62,891 bases of DNA, from contig NZ_JAFBEB010000017.1 of NCBI RefSeq assembly GCF_016908525.1, positions 1 to 62,891 on the forward strand, written 5' to 3'. The notes under the pieces are model-generated. The model was not told where the DNA came from. It made no database searches and saw only the letters and a program-made list of their open reading frames with translations. Positions 19,156 through 31,577 of this stretch are shown one piece after another. Every line of letters starts with the position of its first letter. Position 1 is the stretch's first letter. The DNA comes from Brevibacillus fulvus. GTDB lineage: Bacteria > Bacillota > Bacilli > Brevibacillales > Brevibacillaceae. The position numbers were made by a program, and so were the translations under genes.

Positions 19156-19195
19156 AAATTAGCAAAATTCCTGTTGAATTTTGCTAATTTTTTTC
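19156..19195 (+). terminator. Intrinsic terminator of sigH
   Basis: A perfect 15-bp stem (AAATTAGCAAAATTC and complement, 19156-19170 / 19176-19190) with a 5-base loop and T-run. Confidence 0.95.
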
Positions 19196-19239
19196 GCGGT
19201 TGTTGGAACGATATGCGCCGGATTTGTCAAGATGTTTTG

Positions 19240-19268
19240 TTGACATAGGGTGCTGATTGTGATAAATT
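19240..19268 (+). promoter_or_regulatory. Sigma-A promoter upstream of rpmG-secE-nusG
   Basis: A consensus TTGACA (19240-19245) and TAAATT (19263-19268) with a 17-base spacer. Transcription would start near 19275, at the base of a 13-bp hairpin and about 220 bases before rpmG. Confidence 0.65.
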
Positions 19269-19273
19269 TGTTT

Positions 19274-19445
19274 AAGTAACCGTAGACTCATATTCTATGG
19301 TTACTTCTTTGAATGGTCAGGAAAAAAGTAGCGGTTTTTCCCGTACTATTTTTGTGAAGGAAAGCGTGAATACTTTCTGGAACGCAAAGGAACCCTCTCG
19401 TAGCCGGCTCGTGCTTATGCTGCGGTGGCTCGGACGGTTTTTTAT
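19274..19445 (+). ncRNA. Candidate leader or small RNA before rpmG, with two terminator-like hairpins
   Basis: No ORF of note fills this interval. It holds a 13-bp hairpin (19274-19286 / 19294-19306, one G-U pair) at the predicted RNA 5' end. A short hairpin follows at 19327-19347 (AGTA-g-CGG / CCG-TACT) and runs into ATTTTT. A longer imperfect hairpin (about 19391-19438, AACC...AGCC / GGCT...GGTT) runs into T6. The transcript could end as an ~80- or ~165-base RNA, or read through to rpmG. No known family was recognised. Confidence 0.4.
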
Positions 19446-19492
19446 TGTATGTGCAAAATTAGCAGGTTTGAAATGAGATGGAGGTGGCAATG

Positions 19493-19642
19493 ATGCGAGT
19501 AAACATTACGTTAGCGTGCACCGAATGCGGTGAGCGTAACTATATCTCCACAAAGAATAAGCGTACCAATCCGGAGCGCATCGAACTGAAAAAGTATTGC
19601 TCCCGCGAGAAAAAGCAAACACTTCACCGTGAAACGAAGTAA
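19493..19642 (+). CDS. rpmG: 50S ribosomal protein L33
   Basis: A 49-residue L33. Reading from ATG 19493 gives [19 protein letters not shown] and ends [12 protein letters not shown]. It has a CTEC pair but only one cysteine (KKYC) at the second position, so zinc binding may be incomplete. ATG 19490 is also in frame but lies only 2 bases from GGAGGTGG (19480-19487), so 19493 is preferred. It precedes secE and nusG, the usual Bacillales order. Confidence 0.93.
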   Translation: MRVNITLACTECGERNYISTKNKRTNPERIELKKYCSREKKQTLHRETK

Positions 19643-19674
19643 CGTTGGAAGCTGGAAGTTTGGGAGGTGGCGTT

Positions 19675-19896
19675 GTGGGTTTCTTATCGAGAATCGGAGC
19701 TAGTTTTCGTCGAACTGGAAGTTTTTTTGGCGACGTTATCTCCGAATTAAAGAAAGTTCGCTGGCCAAACCGAAAAGAACTGACAACTTACACCGTTGTC
19801 GTCCTCGTTACGGTGGTGTTGCTTGCGGTATTCTTCTTTGTGGTTGATTTGGGTATCTCGAGCTTGATTGAATTGATTTTGGGTAAAGGCAAGTAA
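19675..19896 (+). CDS. secE: Protein translocase subunit SecE
   Basis: A 73-residue single-span subunit of the SecYEG channel. SELKKVRWPNRKELTTYT is the conserved amphipathic helix ahead of the membrane, followed by a ~25-residue hydrophobic segment. The start is GTG 19675, 5 bases after GGGAGGTGG; a TTG at 19645 would sit before the site. SecY is encoded at 46560. Confidence 0.93.
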   Translation: MGFLSRIGASFRRTGSFFGDVISELKKVRWPNRKELTTYTVVVLVTVVLLAVFFFVVDLGISSLIELILGKGK

Positions 19897-19916
19897 TTTC
19901 AAGACCTAGGAGGGAC

Positions 19917-19932
19917 GGACGGATTAACGTCC
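19917..19932 (+). promoter_or_regulatory. Hairpin between the nusG Shine-Dalgarno and its start
   Basis: GGACG (19917-19921) can pair with CGTCC (19928-19932). The SD AGGAGGG (19908-19914) lies 26 bases before ATG 19941; folding the hairpin shortens the effective distance to about 10. An in-frame ATT at 19923 lies 8 bases from the SD. Confidence 0.55.
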
Positions 19933-19940
19933 TGGTGGAT

Positions 19941-20477
19941 ATGGAAAAAGCGTGGTATGTGGTTCATACTTACTCAGGGTATGAAAACAAGGTAAAAACG
20001 AATCTGGAAAAACGCGTTGAGTCGATGGGGATGGAAGACAAGATCTTCCGTGTTCTGGTTCCAACCGAAGAAGAGGTGGAGACTAAGGACGGCAAAAAAC
20101 GCACCGTGACCAAAAAAGTATTTCCGGGTTACGTTCTTGTTGAAATGGTTATGACGGACGACTCTTGGTATGTCGTGCGAAATACTCCTGGGGTGACCGG
20201 CTTTGTTGGATCCACGGGAGCTGGTTCGAAACCGACGGCTCTTCTTCCCGAAGAAGCTGACGCGATTCTTAAACAAATGGGGATTGAGTTGCCGAAAGTC
20301 AAAGTCGATTTTGCTCTCCGGGACTTGGTTCGGGTCAAAGATGGTCCGTTCTCCGGTCGTGAAGGAGAGATAATCGAGATACACCCAGACAGACAAAAAG
20401 TCCGCGTGCTGGTGGATATTTTTGGGCGTGAAACGCCCGTTGAACTGGACTTTACACAAGTCCTGAAATTGGATTAG
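19941..20477 (+). CDS. nusG: Transcription termination/antitermination protein NusG
   Basis: A 178-residue RNA polymerase partner that affects pausing, termination and ribosome coupling. The NGN domain starts MEKAWYVVHTYSGYENKV. A KOW domain sits at the C terminus (DLVRVKDGPFSGREGEI). ATG 19941 gives the family N terminus, although the only good SD is 26 bases upstream across a small hairpin; GTG 19935 and ATT 19923 are in-frame alternatives. A weaker GGTGG lies directly before ATG. Confidence 0.93.
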   Translation: MEKAWYVVHTYSGYENKVKTNLEKRVESMGMEDKIFRVLVPTEEEVETKDGKKRTVTKKVFPGYVLVEMVMTDDSWYVVRNTPGVTGFVGSTGAGSKPTALLPEEADAILKQMGIELPKVKVDFALRDLVRVKDGPFSGREGEIIEIHPDRQKVRVLVDIFGRETPVELDFTQVLKLD

Positions 20478-20485
20478 GATGTAGC

Positions 20486-20514
20486 TTGAAAAGTATCATC
20501 CGATATGATACATT
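20486..20514 (+). promoter_or_regulatory. Possible promoter of rplK-rplA overlapping a palindrome
   Basis: TTGAAA (20486-20491) and TACATT (20509-20514) with a 17-base spacer. The perfect inverted repeat GTATCAT-N5-ATGATAC (20493-20511) fills the spacer, so it may be an operator or a hairpin after nusG. It lacks a clean T-run. Confidence 0.4.
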
Positions 20515-20612
20515 TCAATATGTTTTTAGTCCTAAATCCATTTTATGAAATGGGTTCCCGTACTCTCACTATGATAGATCAGAAAGCCTTTTGACAGGTT
20601 TTCCATGAAAAG

Positions 20613-20642
20613 GTGGGAGGGGGTATTCCCCCGTATTACCAC
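20613..20642 (+). promoter_or_regulatory. Hairpin in the rplK leader
   Basis: GTGG...GGGG pairs with CCCC...CCAC just before the rplK ribosome-binding site. It resembles the L1/L11-operon leader hairpin of other Firmicutes, where L1 can bind its own mRNA; this match is from memory. Confidence 0.4.
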
Positions 20643-20667
20643 AAGTTGAAGTAAGGAGGTGTCTTAC

Positions 20668-21093
20668 GTGGCTAAAAAGGTTATCCGCGTAATTAAATTA
20701 CAAATTCCAGCAGGTAAAGCAAACCCTGCGCCTCCAGTAGGTCCGGCTCTCGGTCAAGCTGGTGTAAATATTATGGGATTCTGTAAGGAGTTCAATGCTC
20801 GTACAGAAAGTGAAGCAGGAATGATTATTCCGGTAGAAATTACCGTTTATGAAGACCGTTCCTTCACATTCATTACCAAAACTCCGCCTGCAGCTGTATT
20901 GTTGAAAAAGGCTGCTGGTATCGAGTCTGGTTCTGGTGTCCCAAACAAAACGAAAGTAGCTACGCTGAAACGTGACAAAGTTCGCGAGATCGCCGAATTG
21001 AAACGTCCTGACCTGAATGCAGCTTCTGTGGAAGCAGCTATGCGCATGGTCGAAGGGACTGCTCGTTCGATGGGTATCGTGATCGAAGACTAA
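20668..21093 (+). CDS. rplK: 50S ribosomal protein L11
   Basis: A 141-residue protein of the GTPase-associated centre, also needed for stringent-response sensing by Rel. It shows [28 protein letters not shown] and the closing [14 protein letters not shown] 20668 has AAGGAGGTG upstream; an in-frame GTG at 20659 is part of that site. Full-length match to the family. Confidence 0.97.
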   Translation: MAKKVIRVIKLQIPAGKANPAPPVGPALGQAGVNIMGFCKEFNARTESEAGMIIPVEITVYEDRSFTFITKTPPAAVLLKKAAGIESGSGVPNKTKVATLKRDKVREIAELKRPDLNAASVEAAMRMVEGTARSMGIVIED

Positions 21094-21205
21094 TTGTTAT
21101 TGTTTTTGGTATAGTGATGACGTTTATGGGGGTACAGAGTATGTGCCCCCTGTTTGTGGGAGGATTAAAAACCGCTACGACCACAATGAAGGGAGATTTT
21201 TAATA

Positions 21206-21889
21206 ATGCCAAAACATGGTAAAAAATATCAAGACGCTGTAAAGCTGATCGATAAAAATAAACTGTATGATGTAACCGAAGGTATTGAGTTGGTGAAAAA
21301 ATCAGCAACTGCAAAATTCGATGAAACTGTCGAAGCTGCATTCCGTTTGGGTGTAGATCCGAAACGTGCTGACCAACAAATCCGCGGTGCTGTTGTATTG
21401 CCGCATGGTACTGGTAAAGTACAACGCGTGCTTGTATTTGCAAAAGGCGAAAAAGCAAAAGAAGCGGAAGCGGCTGGTGCTGACTACGTCGGCGATGCTG
21501 ACCTGATCTCCAAAATTCAAGGTGGCTGGTTCGACTTTGACGTCGTTGTAGCTACTCCTGATTTGATGGGTGAAGTAGGGAAACTGGGTCGTGTGCTCGG
21601 TCCAAAAGGCTTGATGCCAAACCCGAAAACCGGAACCGTTACTTTTGACGTAACCAAAGCGGTAAATGAAATCAAAGCTGGTAAAATCGAGTATCGTGTT
21701 GATAAAGCAGGTAACATTCATGCGCCAATCGGTAAAGTATCTTTTGATACCGACAAATTGGCAGAAAACCTTGCTACATTGACGGAAGCGTTGAATCGTG
21801 CGAAACCAGCAGCTGCAAAGGGTGTTTACATCAAAAACGTATCGCTCAGCTCCACTATGGGTCCTGGCGTGCGCGTTGCAGTAAAATAA
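21206..21889 (+). CDS. rplA: 50S ribosomal protein L1
   Basis: A 227-residue L1-stalk protein and likely translational repressor of the rplK-rplA mRNA. The core has [17 protein letters not shown], the L1 signature. ATG 21206 follows AAGGGAG; an upstream in-frame ATG at 21143 gives a non-conserved extension. It lies 112 bases after rplK and just before the promoter and leader of rplJ. Confidence 0.97.
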   Translation: MPKHGKKYQDAVKLIDKNKLYDVTEGIELVKKSATAKFDETVEAAFRLGVDPKRADQQIRGAVVLPHGTGKVQRVLVFAKGEKAKEAEAAGADYVGDADLISKIQGGWFDFDVVVATPDLMGEVGKLGRVLGPKGLMPNPKTGTVTFDVTKAVNEIKAGKIEYRVDKAGNIHAPIGKVSFDTDKLAENLATLTEALNRAKPAAAKGVYIKNVSLSSTMGPGVRVAVK

Positions 21890-21895
21890 TGACAG

Positions 21896-21924
21896 TTGAC
21901 TTCCTTTGGGGAAGTTGCTAAGAT
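21896..21924 (+). promoter_or_regulatory. Sigma-A promoter of rplJ-rplL
   Basis: TTGACT (21896-21901) and TAAGAT (21919-21924) with a 17-base spacer, directly after rplA and ahead of the L10 leader. Confidence 0.75.
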
Positions 21925-21949
21925 AGATCGTGTTGATGAAAAGAATAGT

Positions 21950-22082
21950 GCGATGCCGTAGACAGAAGGTGCGAGACTCGCAAGAGCTTGCTTAATATCC
22001 CTCCGAGGCTGTAATGAATCGTTAAGGATATATTCCTGTGATCACATTATGCCTTCGTGGAGTCCGCGGGGGCATTTTTCTT
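21950..22082 (+). promoter_or_regulatory. L10 ribosomal-protein leader with attenuator
   Basis: The interval before rplJ matches the L10-leader RNA layout. It has a GTAGACAGAAGGTGCGAG-like arm, the CTTAATATCCCTCCGAGGC segment, and a terminal hairpin (ATGCC / GGGCAT, about 22049-22072) ending in a T-rich run. L10(L12)4 binding is expected to promote termination and limit rplJ-rplL output. Boundaries are approximate. Confidence 0.72.
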
Positions 22083-22119
22083 TTCCGGCTAAGGATTGAA
22101 GTACGGGAGGTGTAAAACC

Positions 22120-22635
22120 ATGGCAGAAATTCGTCCAACCGTTATTCGTGAAGAAAAGGTACAAGCGGTTAATGAAATTGCAACGAAGCTCCGTGAAAGC
22201 CAAACCACTGTTGTGGCTGATTATCGCGGACTTACTGTAGCGGAAGTTACTGAACTTCGCAAACAACTTCGTGAAGCAGGCGTGGAATTCCGCGTTTTGA
22301 AAAATACGCTGACTCGTCTTGCCACTGCAAAAGAAAACTTGACTGAACTCGATCAATATCTCTTGGGACCAAACGCAATTGCGTTCTCCAACGATGATCT
22401 GATTGCTCCGGCAAAAATTTTGGCAGATTTCGCGAAGAAAAATGATCGTCTGGAAATCAAAGGCGGCATTATCGAAGGAAAAGTGGTAGGCGCTGATGAT
22501 ATCAAAGCTCTTGCTACCTTGCCTTCCCGCGAAGGTTTGTTGTCCATGCTGCTCAGCGTGCTCCAAGCACCTGTTCGCAACTTTGCGCTTGCAGTCAAAG
22601 CTGTTGCCGACCAAAAAGAAGGCGAAAGCGCATAA
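22120..22635 (+). CDS. rplJ: 50S ribosomal protein L10
   Basis: A 171-residue base of the L7/L12 stalk. It shows [24 protein letters not shown] and a C-terminal helix ([23 protein letters not shown]) that binds L7/L12 dimers. ATG 22120 follows GGGAGGTG; the ATG at 22096 lies before that site. It is preceded by its autoregulatory leader and followed by rplL after 89 bases. Confidence 0.96.
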   Translation: MAEIRPTVIREEKVQAVNEIATKLRESQTTVVADYRGLTVAEVTELRKQLREAGVEFRVLKNTLTRLATAKENLTELDQYLLGPNAIAFSNDDLIAPAKILADFAKKNDRLEIKGGIIEGKVVGADDIKALATLPSREGLLSMLLSVLQAPVRNFALAVKAVADQKEGESA

Positions 22636-22724
22636 TTGCCCGAATGGCCATCGGCTGACGGCGTAACGTTTGTAAGATTTATTTGATCAAAAAATATTTT
22701 CTCTGGAATGGGAGGCTATAAAAA

Positions 22725-23093
22725 ATGAGTAAAGAACAAATCTTGGAAGCTATTAAAGGCATGTCCGTTCTTGAATTGAACGATTTGGTTAAAGCGATCG
22801 AAGAAGAATTTGGTGTAACTGCTGCTGCTCCTGTAGCTGTAGTAGCTGGTGGTGCTGCTGGTGGCGAAGCTGCTGCAGAACAAACTGAATTCACTGTAAA
22901 CCTCGTTAGCGGTGGAGCTTCTAAAATCAACGTTATCAAAGTTGTTCGCGAGCTGACTGGTCTTGGCTTGAAAGAAGCAAAAGACTTGGTTGACAATGCT
23001 CCAAAAACCCTCAAAGAAGGCGTTTCTAAAGAAGAAGCTGAATCCATCAAAGCAAAATTGGAAGAAGCTGGCGCAACTGTAGAAGTAAAATAA
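22725..23093 (+). CDS. rplL: 50S ribosomal protein L7/L12
   Basis: A 122-residue stalk protein that recruits translation GTPases. An N-terminal dimerisation helix ([26 protein letters not shown]) is followed by an Ala/Gly hinge. The globular C domain has [22 protein letters not shown] terminator follows. Confidence 0.97.
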   Translation: MSKEQILEAIKGMSVLELNDLVKAIEEEFGVTAAAPVAVVAGGAAGGEAAAEQTEFTVNLVSGGASKINVIKVVRELTGLGLKEAKDLVDNAPKTLKEGVSKEEAESIKAKLEEAGATVEVK

Positions 23094-23116
23094 GGTTGTT
23101 CTTCTTGATAGAAAGA

Positions 23117-23146
23117 CTCCCCTTGCCGATAAGGCAGGGGGTTTTC
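23117..23146 (+). terminator. Terminator of rplJ-rplL
   Basis: CCCC-t-TGCC pairs with GGCA-GGGG and runs into GTTTTC, 23 bases after rplL. Confidence 0.8.
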
Positions 23147-23186
23147 TGCATATTCTCCCCACAATGATGCGAAAGGTGTGTAAGAC

Positions 23187-23786
23187 TTGACCGATCATTA
23201 CTACACCAACAACCCCAACATTCCACACGACGAGATGGAATTTTCTTTTCAACTGCGCGGTTTTACGCTTCGCTTTATTACCGATGCCGGTGTGTTTTCT
23301 CGTGATCGCATTGATTTTGGCAGCGTCCTGTTGATCGAAACGATGCAGATCCCGAAGGCAGCAAACGTATTGGATGTTGGTTGCGGATACGGGCCGATCG
23401 GGTTGACAGCGGCGAAATTGGCCGAACAAGGCAAAGTCACGATGATCGATGTAAATGAACGGGCGGTGGCATTGGCCCGAAGAAACGCCGAGCGCAACGG
23501 CATTGCCAATGTAAAGGTGCTGACCAGCGATTTATACAGCGGTCTGGATGACATGGAGAAGTTTGATGTAATCCTGACGAACCCGCCGATCCGGGCCGGC
23601 AAGGAGATTGTTCATCGGATTTTTACAGAAGGTTATCAGTTTCTGGTAGACGGCGGGGAGATGTGGGTCGTGATCCAAAAGAAACAGGGAGCCCCTTCTG
23701 CTTTGAAAAAACTGCAGGAGATTTATCGTGAAGTGGAAGAAGTGGAGCGAAGCAAAGGATACTTTATTTATCGAGCCATAAAATAA
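23187..23786 (+). CDS. Class I SAM-dependent methyltransferase (RsmC/YbxB-like)
   Basis: A 199-residue methyltransferase with motif I VLDVGCGYGPIGL (about 62-74) and the catalytic-type NPPIRAGKE motif (about 132-140), as in RsmC and RlmG, which methylate guanine N2 in rRNA. The Bacillus counterpart YbxB holds the same place between rplL and rpoB. The start is TTG 23187 with AAAGGTG 9 bases upstream. The exact rRNA site is unknown. Confidence 0.85.
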   Translation: MTDHYYTNNPNIPHDEMEFSFQLRGFTLRFITDAGVFSRDRIDFGSVLLIETMQIPKAANVLDVGCGYGPIGLTAAKLAEQGKVTMIDVNERAVALARRNAERNGIANVKVLTSDLYSGLDDMEKFDVILTNPPIRAGKEIVHRIFTEGYQFLVDGGEMWVVIQKKQGAPSALKKLQEIYREVEEVERSKGYFIYRAIK

Positions 23787-23805
23787 GTTTTGCTCTGAAC
23801 AGTGC

Positions 23806-23834
23806 TTGACGTTAAAAAATGGTTATGGTAACAT
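23806..23834 (+). promoter_or_regulatory. Sigma-A promoter of rpoB-rpoC
   Basis: TTGACG (23806-23811) and TAACAT (23829-23834) with a 17-base spacer. It gives a leader of about 285 bases before rpoB. Confidence 0.65.
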
Positions 23835-23926
23835 TGGATAATGTCAATATGGGATTGGTGTCTAATTTTGAAGTAATTCCTATTTTGTCAACCGTAATTT
23901 TTCTTCTTTTTTATTCATAAGGAGGA

Positions 23927-23938
23927 ATGCTGGTGTAA
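23927..23938 (+). other. Candidate three-codon leader ORF (Met-Leu-Val) before rpoB
   Basis: AAGGAGG (23919-23925) is followed by ATG CTG GTG TAA. The SD is too close to ATG (1 base) but 7 bases from the GTG, which would make a start-stop GTG-TAA. A terminator-like hairpin begins 34 bases later. Whether ribosomes initiate here is not known. Confidence 0.3.
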
Positions 23939-23971
23939 AAAGATGGGAATTCTTTTAAAATAGAGCTTTTT

Positions 23972-24012
23972 TGGGTTAAAAAAGGAGTCGTTGCTTTAAC
24001 CCATTTTTATTT
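23972..24012 (+). terminator. Terminator-like hairpin in the rpoB leader (attenuator 1)
   Basis: TGGGTTAAA (23972-23980) pairs with TTTAACCCA (23995-24003) and is followed by TTTTTATTTTTATT. It lies inside the leader from the promoter at 23806, so it must be read through for rpoB to be expressed from there. Confidence 0.7.
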
Positions 24013-24017
24013 TTATT

Positions 24018-24061
24018 AACGCTGTCAGTGCCAGGGTTACAATTCGACTTGGCGTTTTTTG
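24018..24061 (+). terminator. Second terminator-like hairpin in the rpoB leader
   Basis: AACGC (24018-24022) pairs with GCGTT (24052-24056), with an inner GTC/GAC helix, followed by T-rich sequence. Weaker than the first and possibly an alternative fold. Confidence 0.4.
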
Positions 24062-24125
24062 CGTGGGAGTTCAGCAAAGGCCATTTCTGTTCAAGCTGAT
24101 AACACAAACATGAGGGGTGAATAAG

Positions 24126-27100
24126 TTGGCAGGTAAACTGATTCAGAGCGGTCGACACCGCCAGCGTCGCACGTATTCGCGTATTAACGAAGTGCTGGGT
24201 CTTCCTAATCTGATTGAGATTCAGCAAAAATCCTACCAATGGTTCTTAGACGAAGGGTTGCGCGAGATGTTTCAAGATATTTCGCCGATCCAAGATTTTA
24301 CGGGGAATCTGGTGCTGGAGTTCATTGATTACAGCTTAGGTGAACCCAAGTATGATGTGGATGAATCGAAGGAGCGCGATGTTACATATGCCGCCCCTCT
24401 CAGAGTGAAAGTTCGTTTGTTGAACAAGGAAACGGGCGAAGTGAAAGAACAAGAAGTGTTCATGGGCGATTTCCCGCTCATGACGGAAACGGGCACATTT
24501 GTGATTAACGGTGCTGAACGCGTTATTGTAAGTCAGCTGGTTCGTTCCCCGAGTGTCTATTACAACAACAAAGTGGACAAAAATGGAAAGCAGACGTATA
24601 CAGCGACTGTGATACCGAATCGTGGCGCTTGGTTGGAACTGGAAACCGACGCAAAGGATGTCATTTATGTTCGTATTGACCGTACCCGCAAAATTCCGGT
24701 GACGGTTTTGCTGCGCGCACTTGGTTTCAGTTCCGATGTAGAAATCTTGAACCTGTTGGGTGAAGATGAGTACATCAAAAACACTTTGGAAAAAGACAAC
24801 ACCGATTCAACCGAAAAAGCGCTGATCGAAATTTACGAGCGTTTGCGTCCGGGTGAACCGCCAACGGTGGACAACGCCAAAAGTTTGCTTGTTTCTCGTT
24901 TCTTTGATCCAAAACGCTATGATCTGGCCTCTGTTGGTCGCTACAAAATGAACAAAAAGCTGCATATCAAGAACCGTTTGTTCAATCAACGTCTTGCGGA
25001 AACGCTTGTTGATACAAGAACTGGCGAAATTATTGCGGAAGCCGGTCAAATCCTCGACCGCCGTCTGCTGGATCGAATTCTTCCGGCGCTCGAAGAGAAT
25101 GTCGGCTATGTAGATGTTCGCACAAATGGCGGCGTGCTCGATGAAGATGTGATTCGTTTGCAATCCATCAATATCTTCTCTCCGCTTGAAGACGGAAAAG
25201 TAATTAAAGTGATCGGAAACGGAAACGTCGAAAAAACGATCAAGCATATTACCCCGTCCGATATTGTTGCGGCAATTAACTACTTTATCAATTTGCTGCA
25301 CGGCATAGGCTCTACGGATGACATTGACCATCTCGGGAACCGTCGTCTCCGTTCGGTTGGTGAGTTGTTGCAAAACCAATTCCGCATTGGGCTTTCCCGT
25401 ATGGAGCGTGTGGTTCGCGAGCGGATGTCCATCCAGGATCAAAACCAGATCACTCCGCAGGCGCTCATCAATATTCGTCCGGTGATTGCGGCTATCAAGG
25501 AGTTTTTCGGGAGTTCGCAGTTGTCCCAGTTCATGGATCAAACCAACCCATTGGCTGAATTGACGCACAAACGTCGTCTCTCTGCATTGGGACCAGGCGG
25601 TTTGACACGTGAGCGTGCTGGTTTCGAAGTTCGGGACGTTCACCATTCCCACTATGGCCGGATGTGTCCGATTGAAACCCCGGAGGGTCCGAACATCGGT
25701 TTGATCAACTCGCTGTCTTCTTTTGCCCGCATCAATGATTACGGCTTTATCGAAACGCCGCGGCGCAAAATTGATCCGGAAACCGGCCGGGTGCTAAGCG
25801 ACATTGTTTACCTGACCGCGGATGAAGAGGACGTCTATAATGTGGCACAAGCTAACCAGCCGCTCGATGAAGAAGGCCGATTTATCAACGAGATGGTTAT
25901 CTGCCGCCGCAGAGGCGAAATCATCAGTGTGCCGCGCGATCGTGTAGACTTCATGGACGTTTCGCCAAAACAGGTCGTTTCGGTTGCAACCGCGCTGATC
26001 CCGTTCCTGGAAAACGACGACGCGAACCGCGCGTTGATGGGTTCCAACATGCAGCGCCAAGCCGTTCCGCTTTTGGTTCCGCAGGCTCCTTTTGTCGGAA
26101 CAGGAATGGAACATAAAGCAGCACAGGACTCTGGTGTAGCGATTGTTGCCAAACATTATGGTCAAGTGGAACACGTGACTGCTCGTGAGATTCGCGTGCG
26201 CCGCTACCATGAAATCGACGGCAAGATGGTTGCCGGCGAACTTGATCGATTCAAACTGCATAAATTTATTCGTTCCAACCAAGGAACTTGCGTAAACCAA
26301 CGTCCAATCGTGAAAAAAGGCGACTGGATTGAACCGGGTGACATCATTGCCGACGGTCCTTCCACAGAAAAAGGCGAACTGGCGCTGGGTCGAAATGTAA
26401 TCGTAGCGTTTATGACCTGGGAAGGATATAACTACGAGGATGCCATCCTGTTGAGTGAAAAACTGGTGAAAGATGATGTTTACACTTCGATCCATATTGA
26501 AGAATATGAATCAGAAGCGCGTGACACCAAGCTTGGACCGGAAGAAATCACTCGCGACATTCCAAACGTGGGTGAAGATGCGCTGAAAAACCTGGATGAA
26601 CGCGGAATTGTTCGCGTTGGGGCGGAAATTCAGGACGGCGACATCCTGGTAGGGAAAGTAACGCCTAAAGGGGTTACCGAGCTGACAGCCGAGGAACGTT
26701 TGCTGCATGCCATCTTTGGTGAAAAAGCGCGTGAAGTGCGCGACACTTCGCTGCGCGTACCGCACGGCGGATCGGGTATTGTCGTAGATGTGAAAGTGTT
26801 TACCCGTGAAAACGGCGATGAGTTGCCGCCTGGCGTCAACCAGCTTGTGCGCGTCTACATCGCGCAAAAACGGAAAATTTCCGTTGGGGACAAAATGGCC
26901 GGTCGACATGGTAACAAAGGGGTAATTGCCCGGATCATGCCAGAAGAAGATATGCCGTTCTTGCCTGACGGTTCGCCGGTAGAGATCGTCCTCAACCCAT
27001 TGGGTGTGCCGTCTCGGATGAACATCGGTCAGGTATTGGAGACACATCTGGGGATGGCGGCAAAAATGCTCGGTATTCACGTGGCGACGCCAGTCTTTGA

Positions 27101-27665
27101 CGGAGCGCGTCAAGACGATGTATTCGAGACTTTGGAAGAGGCCGGTTTGGACCGCGACGGAAAAACGATTTTGTTCGATGGCCGTACAGGTGAACCGTTT
27201 GACCGCCGCGTAACGGTTGGTTGCGTATATATGCTGAAACTGGCCCACTTGGTCGACGATAAAATCCACGCTCGTTCCACTGGTCCATACTCGCTTGTCA
27301 CGCAACAGCCATTGGGAGGTAAAGCCCAATTTGGCGGACAGCGTTTTGGGGAAATGGAGGTATGGGCGCTCGAAGCATACGGGGCAGCCTATACATTGCA
27401 AGAGATTCTTACCGTTAAATCCGATGACGTCGTCGGCCGTGTGAAAACGTACGAAGCGATTGTCAAAGGGGAGAACGTGCCGGAACCTGGCGTTCCAGAA
27501 TCCTTCAAAGTTTTGATTAAGGAATTGCAAAGCTTGGGGATGGATGTGAAAATCCTGTCCGAGGATGAACAAGAGATCGAAATGCGGGAAATTGAAGACG
27601 AGGACGAGGGTGCGGGCGAAAAGCTCAATCTCGTGCTTGAAGGTGGAAGCTTGGACGAAGAGTAA
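24126..27665 (+). CDS. rpoB: DNA-directed RNA polymerase subunit beta
   Basis: A 1179-residue catalytic subunit. The rifampicin pocket ([10 protein letters not shown]...[14 protein letters not shown], about 462-490) carries the usual sensitive residues (Gln, Asp, His, Ser). The C-terminal [11 protein letters not shown] and [19 protein letters not shown] motifs are present. The start is TTG 24126 after GAGGGGTGA, as in B. subtilis rpoB; GTG 24117 lies within that site. The acidic C-terminal tail (EIEDEDEG) is common in Firmicutes. Behind a long leader with two terminator-like hairpins, and 28 bases before rpoC. Confidence 0.98.
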   Translation: MAGKLIQSGRHRQRRTYSRINEVLGLPNLIEIQQKSYQWFLDEGLREMFQDISPIQDFTGNLVLEFIDYSLGEPKYDVDESKERDVTYAAPLRVKVRLLNKETGEVKEQEVFMGDFPLMTETGTFVINGAERVIVSQLVRSPSVYYNNKVDKNGKQTYTATVIPNRGAWLELETDAKDVIYVRIDRTRKIPVTVLLRALGFSSDVEILNLLGEDEYIKNTLEKDNTDSTEKALIEIYERLRPGEPPTVDNAKSLLVSRFFDPKRYDLASVGRYKMNKKLHIKNRLFNQRLAETLVDTRTGEIIAEAGQILDRRLLDRILPALEENVGYVDVRTNGGVLDEDVIRLQSINIFSPLEDGKVIKVIGNGNVEKTIKHITPSDIVAAINYFINLLHGIGSTDDIDHLGNRRLRSVGELLQNQFRIGLSRMERVVRERMSIQDQNQITPQALINIRPVIAAIKEFFGSSQLSQFMDQTNPLAELTHKRRLSALGPGGLTRERAGFEVRDVHHSHYGRMCPIETPEGPNIGLINSLSSFARINDYGFIETPRRKIDPETGRVLSDIVYLTADEEDVYNVAQANQPLDEEGRFINEMVICRRRGEIISVPRDRVDFMDVSPKQVVSVATALIPFLENDDANRALMGSNMQRQAVPLLVPQAPFVGTGMEHKAAQDSGVAIVAKHYGQVEHVTAREIRVRRYHEIDGKMVAGELDRFKLHKFIRSNQGTCVNQRPIVKKGDWIEPGDIIADGPSTEKGELALGRNVIVAFMTWEGYNYEDAILLSEKLVKDDVYTSIHIEEYESEARDTKLGPEEITRDIPNVGEDALKNLDERGIVRVGAEIQDGDILVGKVTPKGVTELTAEERLLHAIFGEKAREVRDTSLRVPHGGSGIVVDVKVFTRENGDELPPGVNQLVRVYIAQKRKISVGDKMAGRHGNKGVIARIMPEEDMPFLPDGSPVEIVLNPLGVPSRMNIGQVLETHLGMAAKMLGIHVATPVFDGARQDDVFETLEEAGLDRDGKTILFDGRTGEPFDRRVTVGCVYMLKLAHLVDDKIHARSTGPYSLVTQQPLGGKAQFGGQRFGEMEVWALEAYGAAYTLQEILTVKSDDVVGRVKTYEAIVKGENVPEPGVPESFKVLIKELQSLGMDVKILSEDEQEIEMREIEDEDEGAGEKLNLVLEGGSLDEE

Positions 27666-27693
27666 GATTCCGGTACAAGGGAGGTAACGCCCT

Positions 27694-31323
<3,630 letters not shown>

Positions 31324-31330
31324 TGCAGCA

Positions 31331-31361
31331 AGTGCCCATCGTTACGGTGGGCACTTTCCTT
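31331..31361 (+). terminator. Terminator of rpoB-rpoC
   Basis: A 10-bp stem (AGTGCCCATC / GGTGGGCACT) with a 5-base loop and an imperfect T-run, 8 bases after rpoC. Confidence 0.78.
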
Positions 31362-31503
31362 ACTTAAAAAAGCAGAGAAAGTCAGGCGCAATCTGTCGTC
31401 GATTTCGGCCATGCCATGACCGTCTGAGCTGCCGAAGTACGGTTATCGATTTGCTTGGGATATATACCGCTCAATTTTTGAGAATAAAATATGAAATGCG
31501 AAG

Positions 31504-31532
31504 TTGACATCTCTCAATTGAACTGATATTAT
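31504..31532 (+). promoter_or_regulatory. Strong sigma-A promoter of the rpsL operon
   Basis: TTGACA (31504-31509), a 17-base spacer and TATTAT (31527-31532). It drives the L7Ae-like gene and probably rpsL-rpsG-fusA-tufA. This is one of the best sigma-A matches in the window. Confidence 0.82.
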
Positions 31533-31577
31533 ATTCAAGTGTGCCTGACACTCTATGCTTTGGAGGATATGATAATC

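Noticed and set aside
19393-19440. tRNA gene in the sigH-rpmG interval
   Set aside because: GC-rich arms are present but no anticodon arm or GTTCGA-type T-loop.
20591-20596. TTGACA as a promoter of rplK
   Set aside because: No -10 hexamer occurs 16-19 bases downstream; that position is the GTGGGAGGGG arm of a hairpin.
25511-25610. Rifampicin-resistance changes in rpoB
   Set aside because: The pocket residues visible match the sensitive consensus.
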